Assembly (NCBI GenBank): GCA_910574805.1
Contig: CAJTCV010000009.1
Location: forward strand, 62,001-126,000
DNA from: Lachnospiraceae bacterium
Lineage (GTDB): Bacteria; Bacillota; Clostridia; Lachnospirales; Lachnospiraceae
DNA length: 64,000 bases
Direction of reading: 5' to 3'
Shown here: in pieces, positions 17,296 to 29,298 of the stretch
Numbering within the stretch: position 1 is the stretch's first letter
Layout: the number at the start of each line of letters is the position of its first letter
Notes under the pieces: generated by a model
Databases searched by the model: none
The model's input: only the letters and a program-made list of their open reading frames with translations
Told to the model about the DNA's origin: nothing
Program-made: the position numbers and the translations under genes

Positions 17296-17466
17296 CTAAA
17301 CTTTATTGTTCCACCCTGGAACATTACTGCTGTCATGAATATCACCAGGATACTTCTTCTTACGGTCGAATAAATTTATTCCATTTTTAGACAAATGCAG
17401 GCTTCTCTGTTTTCCGGCTCTACTGCCCTCGCTCTGAATCCCGTTTCTTACATTCATTGTATTCAT
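17296..17466 (-). CDS. Small peptide gene (56 residues) at the head of the cassette
   Basis: Not previously recognisable family. The peptide begins MNTMNVRNGIQSEGS, is strongly charged in the middle (LFDRKKKYPGD) and ends SSNVPGWNNKV. It has no cysteine, no hydrophobic segment and no signal peptide. Support for a real gene: GGGAGGAAG 4-6 bases before the ATG, a second in-frame ATG at codon 4, and a stop codon abutting a strong terminator. Layout resembles a highly expressed small gene with an attenuated enzyme operon behind it. It could be a modified-peptide precursor, a signal for the TPR kinase or a substrate of the HExxH protein; all are inference. Confidence 0.6.
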   Translation of the reverse strand: MNTMNVRNGIQSEGSRAGKQRSLHLSKNGINLFDRKKKYPGDIHDSSNVPGWNNKV

Positions 17467-17864
17467 TTACTTCCTCCCTTCCAATCCTGATATATTACTA
17501 TGCATTTACCCAGATGCCTGGTGCATGTATCAGGATGATCTCCCTTTCTGCGCAATGCCCCCCGCTTTCACGCAGAAAAGGCCATGCTTATTATATGCTG
17601 TCCCCTTATATTTTACCATAGACTCTGCATACATTGCGGTCTTTCCTGCATATTTTCGGAGCATTCAGCAGTTTGGGGAAAAGTCCTGGATACTACAGCT
17701 TATTATTTCTGATCGTTTTCAATATTATACAATATTTATTTTTTATCATCCACAGGAAAAATCATCCATCCGGAAAACAGATAGGATAAGGAGAGCGCCT
17801 TCCAGGTTTCATATGTCATGAATCCCCGGAAAGCACTCCCTTACGCAAACAGCATCTGTCGTTT
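17467..17864. other. Intergenic region upstream of the peptide gene
   Basis: About 400 bases between the V-ATPase D subunit stop and the peptide start. A TATAAT on the minus strand at 17590-17595 could be the -10 of the peptide promoter, but no good -35 is present. A 44-codon frame ending near 17540 lacks a ribosome site. No terminator with a clear T-run was found for the V-ATPase operon here. Confidence 0.4.
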
Positions 17865-18536
17865 CTACGCCTTCGCCGCCTGCTTCTCCTTATAATGATG
17901 CGCATCTTCCAGCATCATGTCTTTTACTTTCATCAGACGAATCTGAGTCGAACGTTCGTTCTCATCCAGCTTCATCGTGATATACTTGATGTTCGCCTGC
18001 GCCTGCGGGATGATGACGTGCTCCAGCGCGTTCACGCGCCGGCGGGTCTTCTCGATCTCCGCCGCCATAAGCTGGCACGCCTTCTCCACCTCTGCCAGAC
18101 GAAGCATCTCAGGCAGAACGTCCGCCAGAGACTTCACCGCGTCGTCCAGATCGCTGGAAGTAAAGGCGAAACCGTAGGAATAGATGTCATTCTCATCCGC
18201 GGTCCTGGTCTTATATTCAAAGACCGGGATATCCACGCTCATGACATTCTTCTTATCCGTCTCCAGATAGACCTCCTGCTTGGGCGCCATCAAAGCGGTA
18301 TGCAGCGTCTCCTCGGACATGCCGGCTTTCGCCACGACAAAATTCTTGTTGGCCGCCTGGATGCCGGCCTCCACCTTCTGCCGCAGCGCCATATTCTCCC
18401 GGACCAGATCCAGGAACTGCCGCATGAGCTCGTCTCGTTTATCCTTCAGGAGCTTGTGGCCTTTTCTGGCCGTCGCCAGCTTTTTTTTCTGGCGGGTCAG
18501 CTCCATACGGGTTGGGTTCACCTGCGTAGCTGCCAA
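17865..18536 (-). CDS. ntpD: V-type ATP synthase subunit D
   Basis: 223-residue central-stalk subunit. The N-terminal coiled coil (MELTRQKKKLATARKGHKLL) and the C-terminal coiled coil (LEHVIIPQAQANIKYITMKL) are characteristic; together they form the rotor axle inside the A3B3 head. The start is TTG behind GGAGGGATCGGA. Last gene of the nine-gene operon, 112 bases after subunit B, a gap that contains one copy of an intergenic repeat. Confidence 0.96.
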   Translation of the reverse strand: MAATQVNPTRMELTRQKKKLATARKGHKLLKDKRDELMRQFLDLVRENMALRQKVEAGIQAANKNFVVAKAGMSEETLHTALMAPKQEVYLETDKKNVMSVDIPVFEYKTRTADENDIYSYGFAFTSSDLDDAVKSLADVLPEMLRLAEVEKACQLMAAEIEKTRRRVNALEHVIIPQAQANIKYITMKLDENERSTQIRLMKVKDMMLEDAHHYKEKQAAKA

Positions 18537-18611
18537 TCCGATCCCTCCTTTTCCGTTCCGATACTATCGTTGATACAGCCGATCCGCGGCCTGCCGCAGA
18601 CGGATGTTCAC

Positions 18612-18639
18612 AGGAATATCCGCCCATGGCAGGCGCCCG
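18612..18639. repeat. Intergenic repeat copy 1 in the V-ATPase operon
   Basis: 28-bp sequence beginning AGGAATATC and ending GGCGCCCG, matching the copy at 21856-21883 in 25 of 28 positions. Both copies sit in the only sizeable gaps around subunits A/B/D, in the same orientation. Confidence 0.6.
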
Positions 18640-18648
18640 TTCTGCCGG

Positions 18649-20022
18649 TTACTGTTTTCCGTAATACAGATCCAGATATTTATCATCAATACGTTTCAGC
18701 TCGGACCTGGGAAGGATGGACAGAAGCTTCCAGCCGATATTCAGCGTCTCTTCGATGTCACGGTCTGCCTGGAAGCCCTGAGATACATACTCTTTCTCAA
18801 ACTCATCTGCAAACTTCGCATAGATCAGGTCCATGTCGGAGAGCGCCGCCTCACCAAGGATCGTCATCAGCTCTTTCGCGTCTTTTCCGCGGGCATAAGC
18901 GGCAAACAGCTGGTTCAGCGTGTTGGAATGGTCGCCTCTGGTCTTGCCTTCGCCGATACCCTTATCCTTCAGACGGGACAGAGACGGCAGTACGTCGATG
19001 GGCGGATTGACACCCTTACGGTAAAGCTCACGGCTTAAGATCACCTGCCCCTCGGTGATGTAACCGGTCAGGTCAGGGATCGGGTGGGTCTTGTCGTCCT
19101 CAGGCATGGTCAGGATCGGAAGCATGGTGATGGATCCTTCCTTTCCTTTCTGACGGCCTGCACGCTCGTATAACTGAGCCAGGTCGGTGTACATGTATCC
19201 CGGATAACCGCGGCGTCCCGGAACCTCTTTGCGCGCTGCGGAGATCTCACGGAGCGCGTCTGCATAGTTGGTAATATCCGTCAGGATAACCAGCACGTGC
19301 ATGTCTTTTTCAAATGCCAGATACTCGGCTGCGGTCAGCGCCATACGCGGAGTCGCGATACGTTCCACGGCCGGGTCGTTTGCCAGGTTGACAAAGAGGA
19401 CGGTACGGTCGATGGCGCCGGTCTCCTTGAAGCTCTCCACGAAGAAGTTGGACTCCTCGAAGGTAATACCCATGGCTGCGAATACCACGGCGAAACGCTC
19501 GTCTTTTCCGCGGACCTTCGCCTGTCTTGCGATCTGCGCCGCCAGCTGTGCATGGGGCAGACCGGACATGGAGAAGATTGGAAGCTTCTGACCGCGGACC
19601 AGGGTGTTCAGTCCGTCAATGGCAGACACACCGGTCTGAATAAACTCGTTGGGGTAACTTCTGGCTGCCGGGTTCATGGGCAGGCCGTTGATATCCATTC
19701 TTTTGTCCGGAAGGATCTCGGGACCGCCGTCGATGGGGCGTCCCATACCGTCGAAGACGCGGCCCAGCATATCCTCGGATGCGCCAAGCTCCACGCCTCT
19801 TCCCAGGAAACGTACTTTACTGTTGGAGAGGTTGATACCGGTAGAACTCTCATAGAGCTGTACCATGGCGTCGCTTCCGTTTACCTCCAGCACCTTGCAC
19901 CGGCGGATCTCGCCGTTGGCCAGCTCGATCTCGCCCAGCTCGTCGTAGGTAACGCCTTCCACGCCCTGTACCAGCATCAGCGGTCCGGCTACTTCCTGTA
20001 TGGTTCTATACTCTTTCGGCAT
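18649..20022 (-). CDS. ntpB: V-type ATP synthase subunit B
   Basis: 457-residue non-catalytic head subunit. It follows the F1/V1 alpha-beta fold and lacks a functional P-loop, having [18 protein letters not shown] where catalytic subunits have GxxxxGKT. The family motif [22 protein letters not shown] is present as expected. Length is usual. Its ATG directly follows the TAA of subunit A, so the two are coupled. Confidence 0.97.
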   Translation of the reverse strand: MPKEYRTIQEVAGPLMLVQGVEGVTYDELGEIELANGEIRRCKVLEVNGSDAMVQLYESSTGINLSNSKVRFLGRGVELGASEDMLGRVFDGMGRPIDGGPEILPDKRMDINGLPMNPAARSYPNEFIQTGVSAIDGLNTLVRGQKLPIFSMSGLPHAQLAAQIARQAKVRGKDERFAVVFAAMGITFEESNFFVESFKETGAIDRTVLFVNLANDPAVERIATPRMALTAAEYLAFEKDMHVLVILTDITNYADALREISAARKEVPGRRGYPGYMYTDLAQLYERAGRQKGKEGSITMLPILTMPEDDKTHPIPDLTGYITEGQVILSRELYRKGVNPPIDVLPSLSRLKDKGIGEGKTRGDHSNTLNQLFAAYARGKDAKELMTILGEAALSDMDLIYAKFADEFEKEYVSQGFQADRDIEETLNIGWKLLSILPRSELKRIDDKYLDLYYGKQ

Positions 20023-21792
20023 TTAGAAGTCCTCCTTTCCGCATGCGTCCTTGATCTGGGATGCCAGTTCTTTCAGAATCTTGTCATACTCTGCATCCAG
20101 ATTGTCCTCTAATACATATTTATAACGTCCGATCTGCTCGCGGACCGGAAGATCGATCAGGCCTTTGACGCCCGCGCCGTTTTTCAACGCCTCCATCGCC
20201 TGGTCGTAGTAAGCCAGCACCAGTTTCATCATCAGAAGCTGCTTCTTCAGAGAGGTGTAGGTATCCACCTCATGGAAAGAGTTCTGATGGAGGAAGTCCT
20301 CACGGATGGAGCGGGCCGCTTCCATCTTCAGACGGTCCGGTGCGGAAAGCGCGTCCATACCGACCATCTGCACGATCTCATTCAGCTCTGCCTCTTCCTG
20401 CAGAAGGGACATCATGGACTGGCGTCCTGCCATCCACTCTTCGGATACGTTCTTGTCGAACCATCCGGAGATATTGTCCAGATACAGGGAGTAGCTGGTC
20501 AGCCAGTTGATCGCCGGGAAATGTCTCTTGTATGCAAGAGCGGAATCCAGGCCCCAGAACACCTTGACGATACGAAGGGTTGCCTGGGATACCGGCTCGG
20601 AAGTATCGCCGCCGGGCGGGGATACGGCTCCGATGACGGACAGAGCGCCTTCTCTGCCATCTTTTCCAAGGTTGATTACGTGGCCGGCACGCTCGTAGAA
20701 CTGTGCCAGACGGGAACCCAGGTACGCCGGGTAACCTTCCTCACCGGGCATCTCCTCCAGACGTCCGGACATCTCACGCAGAGCCTCCGCCCAGCGGGAG
20801 GTGGAGTCTGCCATCAGCGCCACAGAATATCCCATGTCACGGAAATACTCCGCGATCGTAATACCGGTATAGATGGATGCCTCACGGGCTGCCACCGGCA
20901 TATCGGATGTATTGGCAATCAGAACGGTACGTTCCATCAGAGACTTGCCGGTCTTCGGGTCCTTCAGCTCCGGGAACTCGTTCAGAACGTCGGTCATCTC
21001 GTTGCCGCGCTCGCCGCAGCCGATGTAGACCACGATGTCCGCCTCTGCCCATTTCGCCAGCTGATGCTGGATAACCGTCTTGCCGCTTCCGAAGGGTCCC
21101 GGTACGGCTGCCACACCGCCTTTTGCGATGGGGAAGAACATGTCAACGACACGCTGTCCGGTGATCAGCGGCATGCTGGGCGGAAGTTTCTCCTTGTAGG
21201 GACGGCCTTTACGCACCGGCCATTTCTGCATCAGGGTCACATCCTTGTCGCCGTCCGGCGTCGTAACCACTGCAACCACATCTTCTACCGTAAATTCTCC
21301 CGCTTTGATCTCCTTGATGGTACCCTGGATACCGTAGGGGATCATGATCCGCTGCTCCACTACTGCAGTCTCCTGTACAGTACCGATGATATCTCCGGCT
21401 TCCACCGTATCGCCTACGATGGCCGTCGGGACGAAGTTCCATTTCAGATCACGCTTCAGGGAGGGAACCTCCACACCGCGCTTTAAGTTGTTTCCGCCGG
21501 ATACTTTCATGATATCGTCCAGCGGTCTCTGAATACCATCATAGATGCTGGTGATCAGTCCGGGTCCAAGTTCCACGGACAGGGGCATCTCGGTGGATTC
21601 TACCGGTTCGCCCGGTCCAAGACCGGCCGTCTCCTCGTACACCTGGATGGAAGCTTCATCCCCGTGCATCTCGATGATCTCACCGATCAGGCGCTGCTTA
21701 CTAACACGCACCACGTCAAACATGTTGGCATCGCGCATACCGGTAGCGATAACCAGAGGTCCCGCCACTTTTTTAATCGTGCCTTTACTCAT
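20023..21792 (-). CDS. ntpA: V-type ATP synthase subunit A (catalytic)
   Basis: 589-residue catalytic subunit. P-loop GPFGSGKT, the non-homologous insert with [11 protein letters not shown], and the catalytic [14 protein letters not shown] glutamate region are all visible. I start at the ATG of [13 protein letters not shown], where family members begin; an ATG nine codons upstream is also open, and neither has a strong ribosome site, so the start is the least certain part of this call. Confidence 0.96.
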   Translation of the reverse strand: MSKGTIKKVAGPLVIATGMRDANMFDVVRVSKQRLIGEIIEMHGDEASIQVYEETAGLGPGEPVESTEMPLSVELGPGLITSIYDGIQRPLDDIMKVSGGNNLKRGVEVPSLKRDLKWNFVPTAIVGDTVEAGDIIGTVQETAVVEQRIMIPYGIQGTIKEIKAGEFTVEDVVAVVTTPDGDKDVTLMQKWPVRKGRPYKEKLPPSMPLITGQRVVDMFFPIAKGGVAAVPGPFGSGKTVIQHQLAKWAEADIVVYIGCGERGNEMTDVLNEFPELKDPKTGKSLMERTVLIANTSDMPVAAREASIYTGITIAEYFRDMGYSVALMADSTSRWAEALREMSGRLEEMPGEEGYPAYLGSRLAQFYERAGHVINLGKDGREGALSVIGAVSPPGGDTSEPVSQATLRIVKVFWGLDSALAYKRHFPAINWLTSYSLYLDNISGWFDKNVSEEWMAGRQSMMSLLQEEAELNEIVQMVGMDALSAPDRLKMEAARSIREDFLHQNSFHEVDTYTSLKKQLLMMKLVLAYYDQAMEALKNGAGVKGLIDLPVREQIGRYKYVLEDNLDAEYDKILKELASQIKDACGKEDF

Positions 21793-21855
21793 TTGAATGG
21801 ATTCACCCACTTTCTTCATTCTAATTGTCTGATACTTTTCAGACGCCGGTCCGAA

Positions 21856-21883
21856 AGGAATATCTGCCCGTGACAGGCGCCCG
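21856..21883. repeat. Intergenic repeat copy 2 in the V-ATPase operon
   Basis: Second copy of the 28-bp element, located between the subunit F stop and the subunit A start; see 18612-18639. The three differences are transitions. Confidence 0.6.
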
Positions 21884-21902
21884 AACGGCGAAAATATCAG
21901 AC

Positions 21903-22223
21903 TTACTCGCCGCCAAATAAGATATCAGACCCTACCGCCTGTTCCACGGATTTCTTCACGCCTGTGATACCGGCACCCGTATTCCCGGACACGCCCGGAA
22001 TCTGGATGATGGCCGGAACCACCTGCTCCTGATATCTGCTGATCTCATGCTTCAGTTCCGCCGCCAGCGCTTCGGTGATGTAGATCACCGCATAGTCGCC
22101 CTCCGCGATCCGCCGAAGCAGCTTCTCTCCCTCCTGGATGTCGGATACCGGAAATGTATCCAGCCCAAGAGCTGCGAAACCATAGATGCTGTCATAAGCG
22201 CCCATTACTGCGATCTTATACAT
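21903..22223 (-). CDS. ntpG: V-type ATP synthase subunit F
   Basis: 106-residue regulatory stalk subunit with the Rossmann-like pattern of the family: [20 protein letters not shown] at the start, [11 protein letters not shown] in the middle and IQIPG before the C-terminal helix. It binds subunit D in the rotor. Its start overlaps the end of subunit C by 8 bases. Called NtpG in Enterococcus and F in archaeal nomenclature. Confidence 0.94.
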   Translation of the reverse strand: MYKIAVMGAYDSIYGFAALGLDTFPVSDIQEGEKLLRRIAEGDYAVIYITEALAAELKHEISRYQEQVVPAIIQIPGVSGNTGAGITGVKKSVEQAVGSDILFGGE

Positions 22224-23187
22224 ACATTTCCCTTACCCTTTCCCGGATGGAATCATCTGATAAGCCGTTCTGCTTACAGGTAAGTATGATCCTTACCGTC
22301 TTAATCTCATTTTCCCTTGCAATGACATATGCCACCAGAGGCCCAACGGAAAATGGATTGGACTTCTGTGGTTTGATGGTCTGGATAATTCGGTTGTCGC
22401 ACCAGCGCTCAAATGCCGAAGGAGACTCCTTCAGCGCTGCTGCGCCTTCCGCATATCCGTTTCCGTTTAAATATTCGATGATCGAATCCATGCCTGAGAG
22501 TGCCGCATGCGCCAGACTGTCAATGTTCAGCGTGTCGCAGAGCGCCATGGCCCGTTTCATGAATTCCAGTGTCTTTGCGGTCTTCGCAGATCTGACTGCG
22601 ATCTTGATATTGGCCACCGCCACGGTGGATTCCGCATAATCGCGGATGATGTCATCTTCCGCAGACCTGCCTGCCTCCTTGATGGCCTCCATGGTAGCCC
22701 GGTCAATGATCACATCGCAGAGCTGTCCGTCTCCCGAATGGAGCAGTGCATCCACCGCTTCCTCCGCCGCTGTCTGCATGTTCTGAGGCAGTGCCTTGAA
22801 GTCCTTCTCCTTTATGATCCGGAGCAGTTCCTCTTTAGGAATGGGGGTTCCTTCATAAAAGATGTTCGCGCCGCTTTTGCCGGTGCAGACTTCCTTCACT
22901 GCAGCTTTCAGGTTATGGAACCAGCTTGCATAGGACAGGACATCGAACACATCCATATCCACATGCATCTCGCCGATGGTCTCCCAGATCTTCTCCCGTT
23001 CTCTCGTCAGGATGGCGTCGGCATCGTCGGGCACATCGGCACCGCCCCAGCCCCTCTCCTGCAGAAACCGAAGAGCCGCTTCCTCATCTTTGCAGGCGAT
23101 GAGCTGCTCAATCGTCGAGGACGAGAACAGAGACACTTCCAGAGCACGGATTCGCGCGACCGCATAGGCATATTGTGTTTTAGACAT
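22216..23187 (-). CDS. ntpC: V-type ATP synthase subunit C
   Basis: 323-residue funnel-shaped subunit that links the c-ring to the central stalk. All-helical, beginning YAYAVARIRALEVSLFS, typical of the family, and containing the YASWFHNLKAAVKEVC segment. AAAAGGAGG precedes the ATG. Length as usual. Confidence 0.94.
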   Translation of the reverse strand: MSKTQYAYAVARIRALEVSLFSSSTIEQLIACKDEEAALRFLQERGWGGADVPDDADAILTREREKIWETIGEMHVDMDVFDVLSYASWFHNLKAAVKEVCTGKSGANIFYEGTPIPKEELLRIIKEKDFKALPQNMQTAAEEAVDALLHSGDGQLCDVIIDRATMEAIKEAGRSAEDDIIRDYAESTVAVANIKIAVRSAKTAKTLEFMKRAMALCDTLNIDSLAHAALSGMDSIIEYLNGNGYAEGAAALKESPSAFERWCDNRIIQTIKPQKSNPFSVGPLVAYVIARENEIKTVRIILTCKQNGLSDDSIRERVREMYV

Positions 23188-23216
23188 TAAAACCCTCCTT
23201 TTCGGCGAACCGGCTT

Positions 23217-23810
23217 CTATGAAAATAAGATCGCATTGACTTTATCCTGAAGTTCATCTTTCTTCGCATCAAACAGCGCCTTCAGGGTACAGTTCTCTTC
23301 CACGCCTCCATAGACAAGGACAAAACCGTCTGCAATCGCTTTCGGCTCTTTTTTCAGAACCAGGCTTCCGCCCTTTTCCTTTGCAGCCGTCTTGATCTTT
23401 TTCTCAAAATCAGCCGGCATCCTGGCCAGATCTTCCGCTGAGAAATAGATCTCCCCGTTCTCCGCCAGTGCATAGGTCTTCAATATTTTTTCCAGAGTCA
23501 GGAAATAGCTCTGTGCATCCTTCTTCTTCAGGGTCAGACGGGCTTCCTCGATCACTTCCGCGATGATCTCCTGCTTCGCCCGCAGGAGCGCCGTCCTTCT
23601 CTGCTGCTCTGCCGAGGACTTTATACGTCCCTCATAGTTTACCTTCATGGCAGCGATCTTCTCTGCCGTCTCGGTTTCCATGGCCGCACAGACATCTTTC
23701 GCCTCCGCGATCACCGCGTCTGCTTCCTTCTGTGCCGCTTCCAGCCGTCTGGCTGCGGAGGCTTTTGCTTCTTCCTGAATCTGGTCCGTAATTTTTTCCA
23801 ATCCGGTCAT
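23217..23810 (-). CDS. ntpE: V-type ATP synthase subunit E
   Basis: 197-residue peripheral-stalk subunit. The N-terminal half is a long Ala/Glu-rich coiled coil (residues about 8-75) and the C-terminal half a small alpha/beta domain (FVLVYGGVEENCTLKALFD) that binds the head. Pairs with the coiled-coil subunit encoded first in the operon. AAGGAGA lies before the ATG. Confidence 0.94.
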   Translation of the reverse strand: MTGLEKITDQIQEEAKASAARRLEAAQKEADAVIAEAKDVCAAMETETAEKIAAMKVNYEGRIKSSAEQQRRTALLRAKQEIIAEVIEEARLTLKKKDAQSYFLTLEKILKTYALAENGEIYFSAEDLARMPADFEKKIKTAAKEKGGSLVLKKEPKAIADGFVLVYGGVEENCTLKALFDAKKDELQDKVNAILFS

Positions 23811-23861
23811 TCTAAAGCTCTCCTTCTTACAATTTGTTCGTTGTCAACAGGCTTCCTTCTC

Positions 23862-26365
<2,504 letters not shown>

Positions 26366-26402
26366 ATCCACATCCCTCCTTTTCTCTTTTTACTCTCTCC
26401 GG

Positions 26403-26711
26403 TCAGACCAGTGCGGAGATGACCGCCTCCACTGCTTCCGGTTTCTTCGCGACGATCAGCTCTCTCAGAGCATCGATCTCTTTCCCGGCTTCTTCAGAAG
26501 CAGCATGCAGCCGAGAATCTCCTTCCTCCTGGACTGCCTGTGTGGTCTCCTGGCTTAAGGACCTCATCCGCTGGGCCGCCTCGTCTTTCATCGCCTGAGC
26601 CCTGGCCTTTGCCTCTTCAAGAACCGAGGCTGCCCTGGCATCTGCATCTTTGATGATCTCTTCTGCCTGTTCCTCTGCAGCCTTGACTGACTTTAAAGTC
26701 TCTTCTAACAC
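26403..26711 (-). CDS. V-type ATP synthase subunit H/G (peripheral stalk coiled coil)
   Basis: 102 residues, almost wholly a charged coiled coil rich in Ala, Glu and Lys (VKAAEEQAEEIIKDADARAA). It matches the AhaH/NtpF type that pairs with subunit E to form the peripheral stalk. First gene of the operon; the start is GTG preceded by AAGGTGGTG. Coiled-coil subunits diverge quickly, so this call leans on position. Confidence 0.87.
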   Translation of the reverse strand: MLEETLKSVKAAEEQAEEIIKDADARAASVLEEAKARAQAMKDEAAQRMRSLSQETTQAVQEEGDSRLHAASEEAGKEIDALRELIVAKKPEAVEAVISALV

Positions 26712-26826
26712 CTTTTCACCACCTTGCTCTTATGAATTGAATTGTACGCCATATTTTTGATATGAATTCCGATTACTTTTTATTCCAGTATTCCCTCTCG
26801 ATGCATGGCTTTACATTTTCCAGCAT

Positions 26827-26855
26827 ATTATAGCACCTTTTTTTCCCAACTTCAA
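26827..26855 (-). promoter_or_regulatory. Sigma-A promoter of the V-ATPase operon
   Basis: Minus strand TTGAAG, 17-base spacer, TATAAT: nearly consensus. It lies 116 bases upstream of the first subunit gene in an A+T-rich gap of 188 bases that has no other gene. Confidence 0.7.
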
Positions 26856-26899
26856 TAAGAAAGGTACAGTCAAATTCATTGTCTCCCGCAGTTTATATT

Positions 26900-28045
26900 T
26901 TATTCCGCGGCTGATACTGCGGTCACCAGGCGCATGATCTGCTCCGCCGTGCTGACCATATTCTGCCTGGCGTTTCCGGCATCCATGGCTTCATCCAGCG
27001 TCACAATTTTCCGAATAATGGGAAAATATGCATCGATTCCGTTTTCATTGCACTTCTCCGCGCCGTCCACCACTGCTCCCGCCAGCGCGATCACTTTTGC
27101 ACCGTACTTTTTAGCCAGTTTTGCAACGCCCACCGGAGCTTTGCCCATGGCCGTCTGATGATCCAGGCATCCCTCTCCAGTGAACACCAGTTCTGCCCCC
27201 TCCATTGTCTTCTCCATCTCCACTGCGTCCATGACAAGGCCGATCCCCGGCTGCAGATCCGCATGCAGATAACTCAGAAAGGCAAATCCAAGTCCGCCGG
27301 CTGCTCCGGCTCCCGGACTTTCTGCAAAATCTGTTCCGAGACATTTCTTTGTAACCTCCGCATAACTGCCCAGCGCCTGATCCAGTTCCGCTCTCAGATC
27401 CTCTGTAACCCCTTTCTGGGGTCCGTAGATATAAGTGGCGCCGTTGGTCCCGCACAGAGGATTGTTCACATCACAGGCAATCCGGAAGCTGCATTCCTTC
27501 AACTCCGGCAGTACATGGTCTGTCCTGATGGAGGCCACATCTTTCAACGCTCCCGCTCCGATCCCCGCCGCATTGCCGTCTTTGTCCAGAAACTCATATC
27601 CCAGCGCTGTCAGCATGCCGATGCCTCCGTCGTTGGTGGCACTTCCTCCGATGCCGATGATAAAATTCCGGCATTCTCTGCCCAGCGCATCCCGGATCAT
27701 CTCGCCCACGCCGTAAGTCGTTGCATCCAGCGGCCTTTTGTCTTTTCCCACGAGAATGATCCCGGCCGCAGCCGCCATCTCCATGACTGCGGTGCCGGTC
27801 TCTTTGATCACTCCATAGCCGGCAGTCACCTTACTCTCCAGCGGCCCGTGCACCTGCACATGAACCATCTCTCCGCCAAGGCCTTCCACAAGAGCTTCCG
27901 TCGTCCCTTCGCCTCCGTCCGCCAGCGGACGGACAATGACCTCGCTGTCCGGCGCCGCACGCAGAACTCCTTCCTGTATGGCTCTTCCTGCCTCCATGGA
28001 TGTCAGGCTTCCTTTCAGGGAATCGATTGCTACTACTACTTTCAT
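26900..28045 (-). CDS. Glycerate kinase (GlxK/GarK type)
   Basis: 381 residues. Phosphorylates D-glycerate to phosphoglycerate. Family motifs: MKVVVAIDSLKGSLTS at the N-terminus, LADGGEGTTEAL, and IGIGGSATNDGG, which forms the nucleotide loop. The start is the ATG behind GGAGGAACTGT, 13 codons inside the longest frame. Last gene of the long catabolic operon. Together with the hydroxyacid dehydrogenase just upstream it suggests a hydroxypyruvate to glycerate to phosphoglycerate exit from the pathway. Confidence 0.92.
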   Translation of the reverse strand: MKVVVAIDSLKGSLTSMEAGRAIQEGVLRAAPDSEVIVRPLADGGEGTTEALVEGLGGEMVHVQVHGPLESKVTAGYGVIKETGTAVMEMAAAAGIILVGKDKRPLDATTYGVGEMIRDALGRECRNFIIGIGGSATNDGGIGMLTALGYEFLDKDGNAAGIGAGALKDVASIRTDHVLPELKECSFRIACDVNNPLCGTNGATYIYGPQKGVTEDLRAELDQALGSYAEVTKKCLGTDFAESPGAGAAGGLGFAFLSYLHADLQPGIGLVMDAVEMEKTMEGAELVFTGEGCLDHQTAMGKAPVGVAKLAKKYGAKVIALAGAVVDGAEKCNENGIDAYFPIIRKIVTLDEAMDAGNARQNMVSTAEQIMRLVTAVSAAE

Positions 28046-28207
28046 ACAGTTCCTCCTATTATAGTTCCGCATCTGACCGGTCATGCCCGGCGTCTGGAAG
28101 GACTTCCGTCATGCCCGGCAGATGCTGCTTTTATGTGTGGCTGCAGATTCTGCAGCGGGTTCAGCAAAGGGACTGTCGGAAAATACGGCTCCGGCCATGT
28201 GAGGAAA

Positions 28208-28228
28208 GCGCCCTGTGAAACAGAGCGC
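28208..28228 (-). other. Intercistronic hairpin before the glycerate kinase gene
   Basis: GCGC-C-CTGT pairs with ACAG-A-GCGC around a 3-base loop, followed by only TTTCC on the minus strand. The 239-base gap between the dehydrogenase and kinase genes contains nothing else recognisable; the hairpin may lower or protect transcript here. Confidence 0.4.
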
Positions 28229-28284
28229 CCATCCTTCCGCCGAAGCTGCGTTTCCCGGCAGCCCCTTCCGGTCATACAGACAGA

Positions 28285-29250
28285 TTATTTATTTACAACA
28301 TTCACCGCTTCTCCATCAAGAAATGCCTTTACGTTGGCAACGGTGATGTCCATGATCCTCTGGCGGGACGCCTGCGCCGCCCAGGAAATGTGCGGTGTGA
28401 TCAGGCAGTTCTTTGCCTTCAGCAGCGGGTTGTCTCCCTTAATGGGTTCCGTGGATACTACATCCAGACCGGCCGCGTACACCTTGCCGCTGTTCAGGGC
28501 ATCTGCCAGATCCTGCTCCACCACCAGCTGTCCGCGGCTGTTGTTGATGAGGATCACGCCGTCCTTCATCTTCGCAATGTTCTCCCTGTTGATCATGCCT
28601 TCCGTGGACGGGAACAGCGGGCAGTGCAGGAAGATCACATCGGATTTTGCCAGCAGCTCGTCAAGCTCCACATACTCTGCAAGAGCTTTTCCGGATTCGG
28701 TCTGATGTCCGTCGTAAGCCAGCACCTTCATTTCCATGGAGTTGAGGATCTTCGCCGTCGCCTGTCCGATCCGTCCCAGGCCGATGATGCCGGCAGTCTT
28801 GCCGTACAGCTCGATCATGGGATAATCCCAGTAGCACCAGTCCTGATTGTTCTCCCACTTTCCTTCCTTTACGGTCTGGTCGTGATGTCCGTAATGGGAA
28901 CAGATCTCCAGCAGCAGACCGACTGCATACTGTCCTACAATCTGCGTTCCGTAGGTGGGTACATTCACCACCGGAATCCCTTTTTCCTTCGCATACTCAT
29001 AATCAACCACATTGTAACCGGTTGCCAGCACTGCGATCAGTTTGATATTGGGGCACTTGTCGATGGTCTCTCTGCTGATCGGTGTCTTGTTCATGATCAC
29101 GATCTCCGCGTCGCCGATGCGCTCTGCGATAATGGGAGCCTCCTCATAGGAAGTCCTGTCATACACCGTCACTTCTCCAAGTTTCTCCAGCTCTCCCCAG
29201 CTCAGATCTCCGGGATTCTCTGTATATCCATCTAAAATTACGATCTTCAT
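28285..29250 (-). CDS. D-2-hydroxyacid dehydrogenase (hydroxypyruvate reductase-like)
   Basis: 321-residue NAD(H) enzyme. Rossmann motif GLGRIGQATAKIL, the substrate arginine in NNSRGQLV, and the catalytic histidine in ITPHISWAAQASR are all present with proper spacing. Members reduce hydroxypyruvate or glyoxylate, or act on other 2-oxoacids. The downstream glycerate kinase favours hydroxypyruvate/glycerate. GAAAGGAG precedes the ATG. Confidence 0.9.
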   Translation of the reverse strand: MKIVILDGYTENPGDLSWGELEKLGEVTVYDRTSYEEAPIIAERIGDAEIVIMNKTPISRETIDKCPNIKLIAVLATGYNVVDYEYAKEKGIPVVNVPTYGTQIVGQYAVGLLLEICSHYGHHDQTVKEGKWENNQDWCYWDYPMIELYGKTAGIIGLGRIGQATAKILNSMEMKVLAYDGHQTESGKALAEYVELDELLAKSDVIFLHCPLFPSTEGMINRENIAKMKDGVILINNSRGQLVVEQDLADALNSGKVYAAGLDVVSTEPIKGDNPLLKAKNCLITPHISWAAQASRQRIMDITVANVKAFLDGEAVNVVNK

Positions 29251-29298
29251 ATTAATCTCCTTTCAAAATATCGATTACCTTTTAAAATATATGAATGA

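Noticed and set aside
17240-17300. T-box or metabolite riboswitch in front of the HExxH gene
   Set aside because: The structure is a single A-run/T-run hairpin directly after a stop codon, without specifier loop, T-box sequence or known aptamer core.
17538-17672. 44-codon minus-strand frame (begins MLRKYAGKTAMYAESM) as a second peptide gene upstream of the cassette
   Set aside because: No ribosome site, no terminator, and overlaps the probable promoter of the 56-residue peptide gene.
27158-28705. 515-codon plus-strand frame across glycerate kinase and dehydrogenase genes
   Set aside because: Spans two genes on the other strand and their gap, with no start site or domain.
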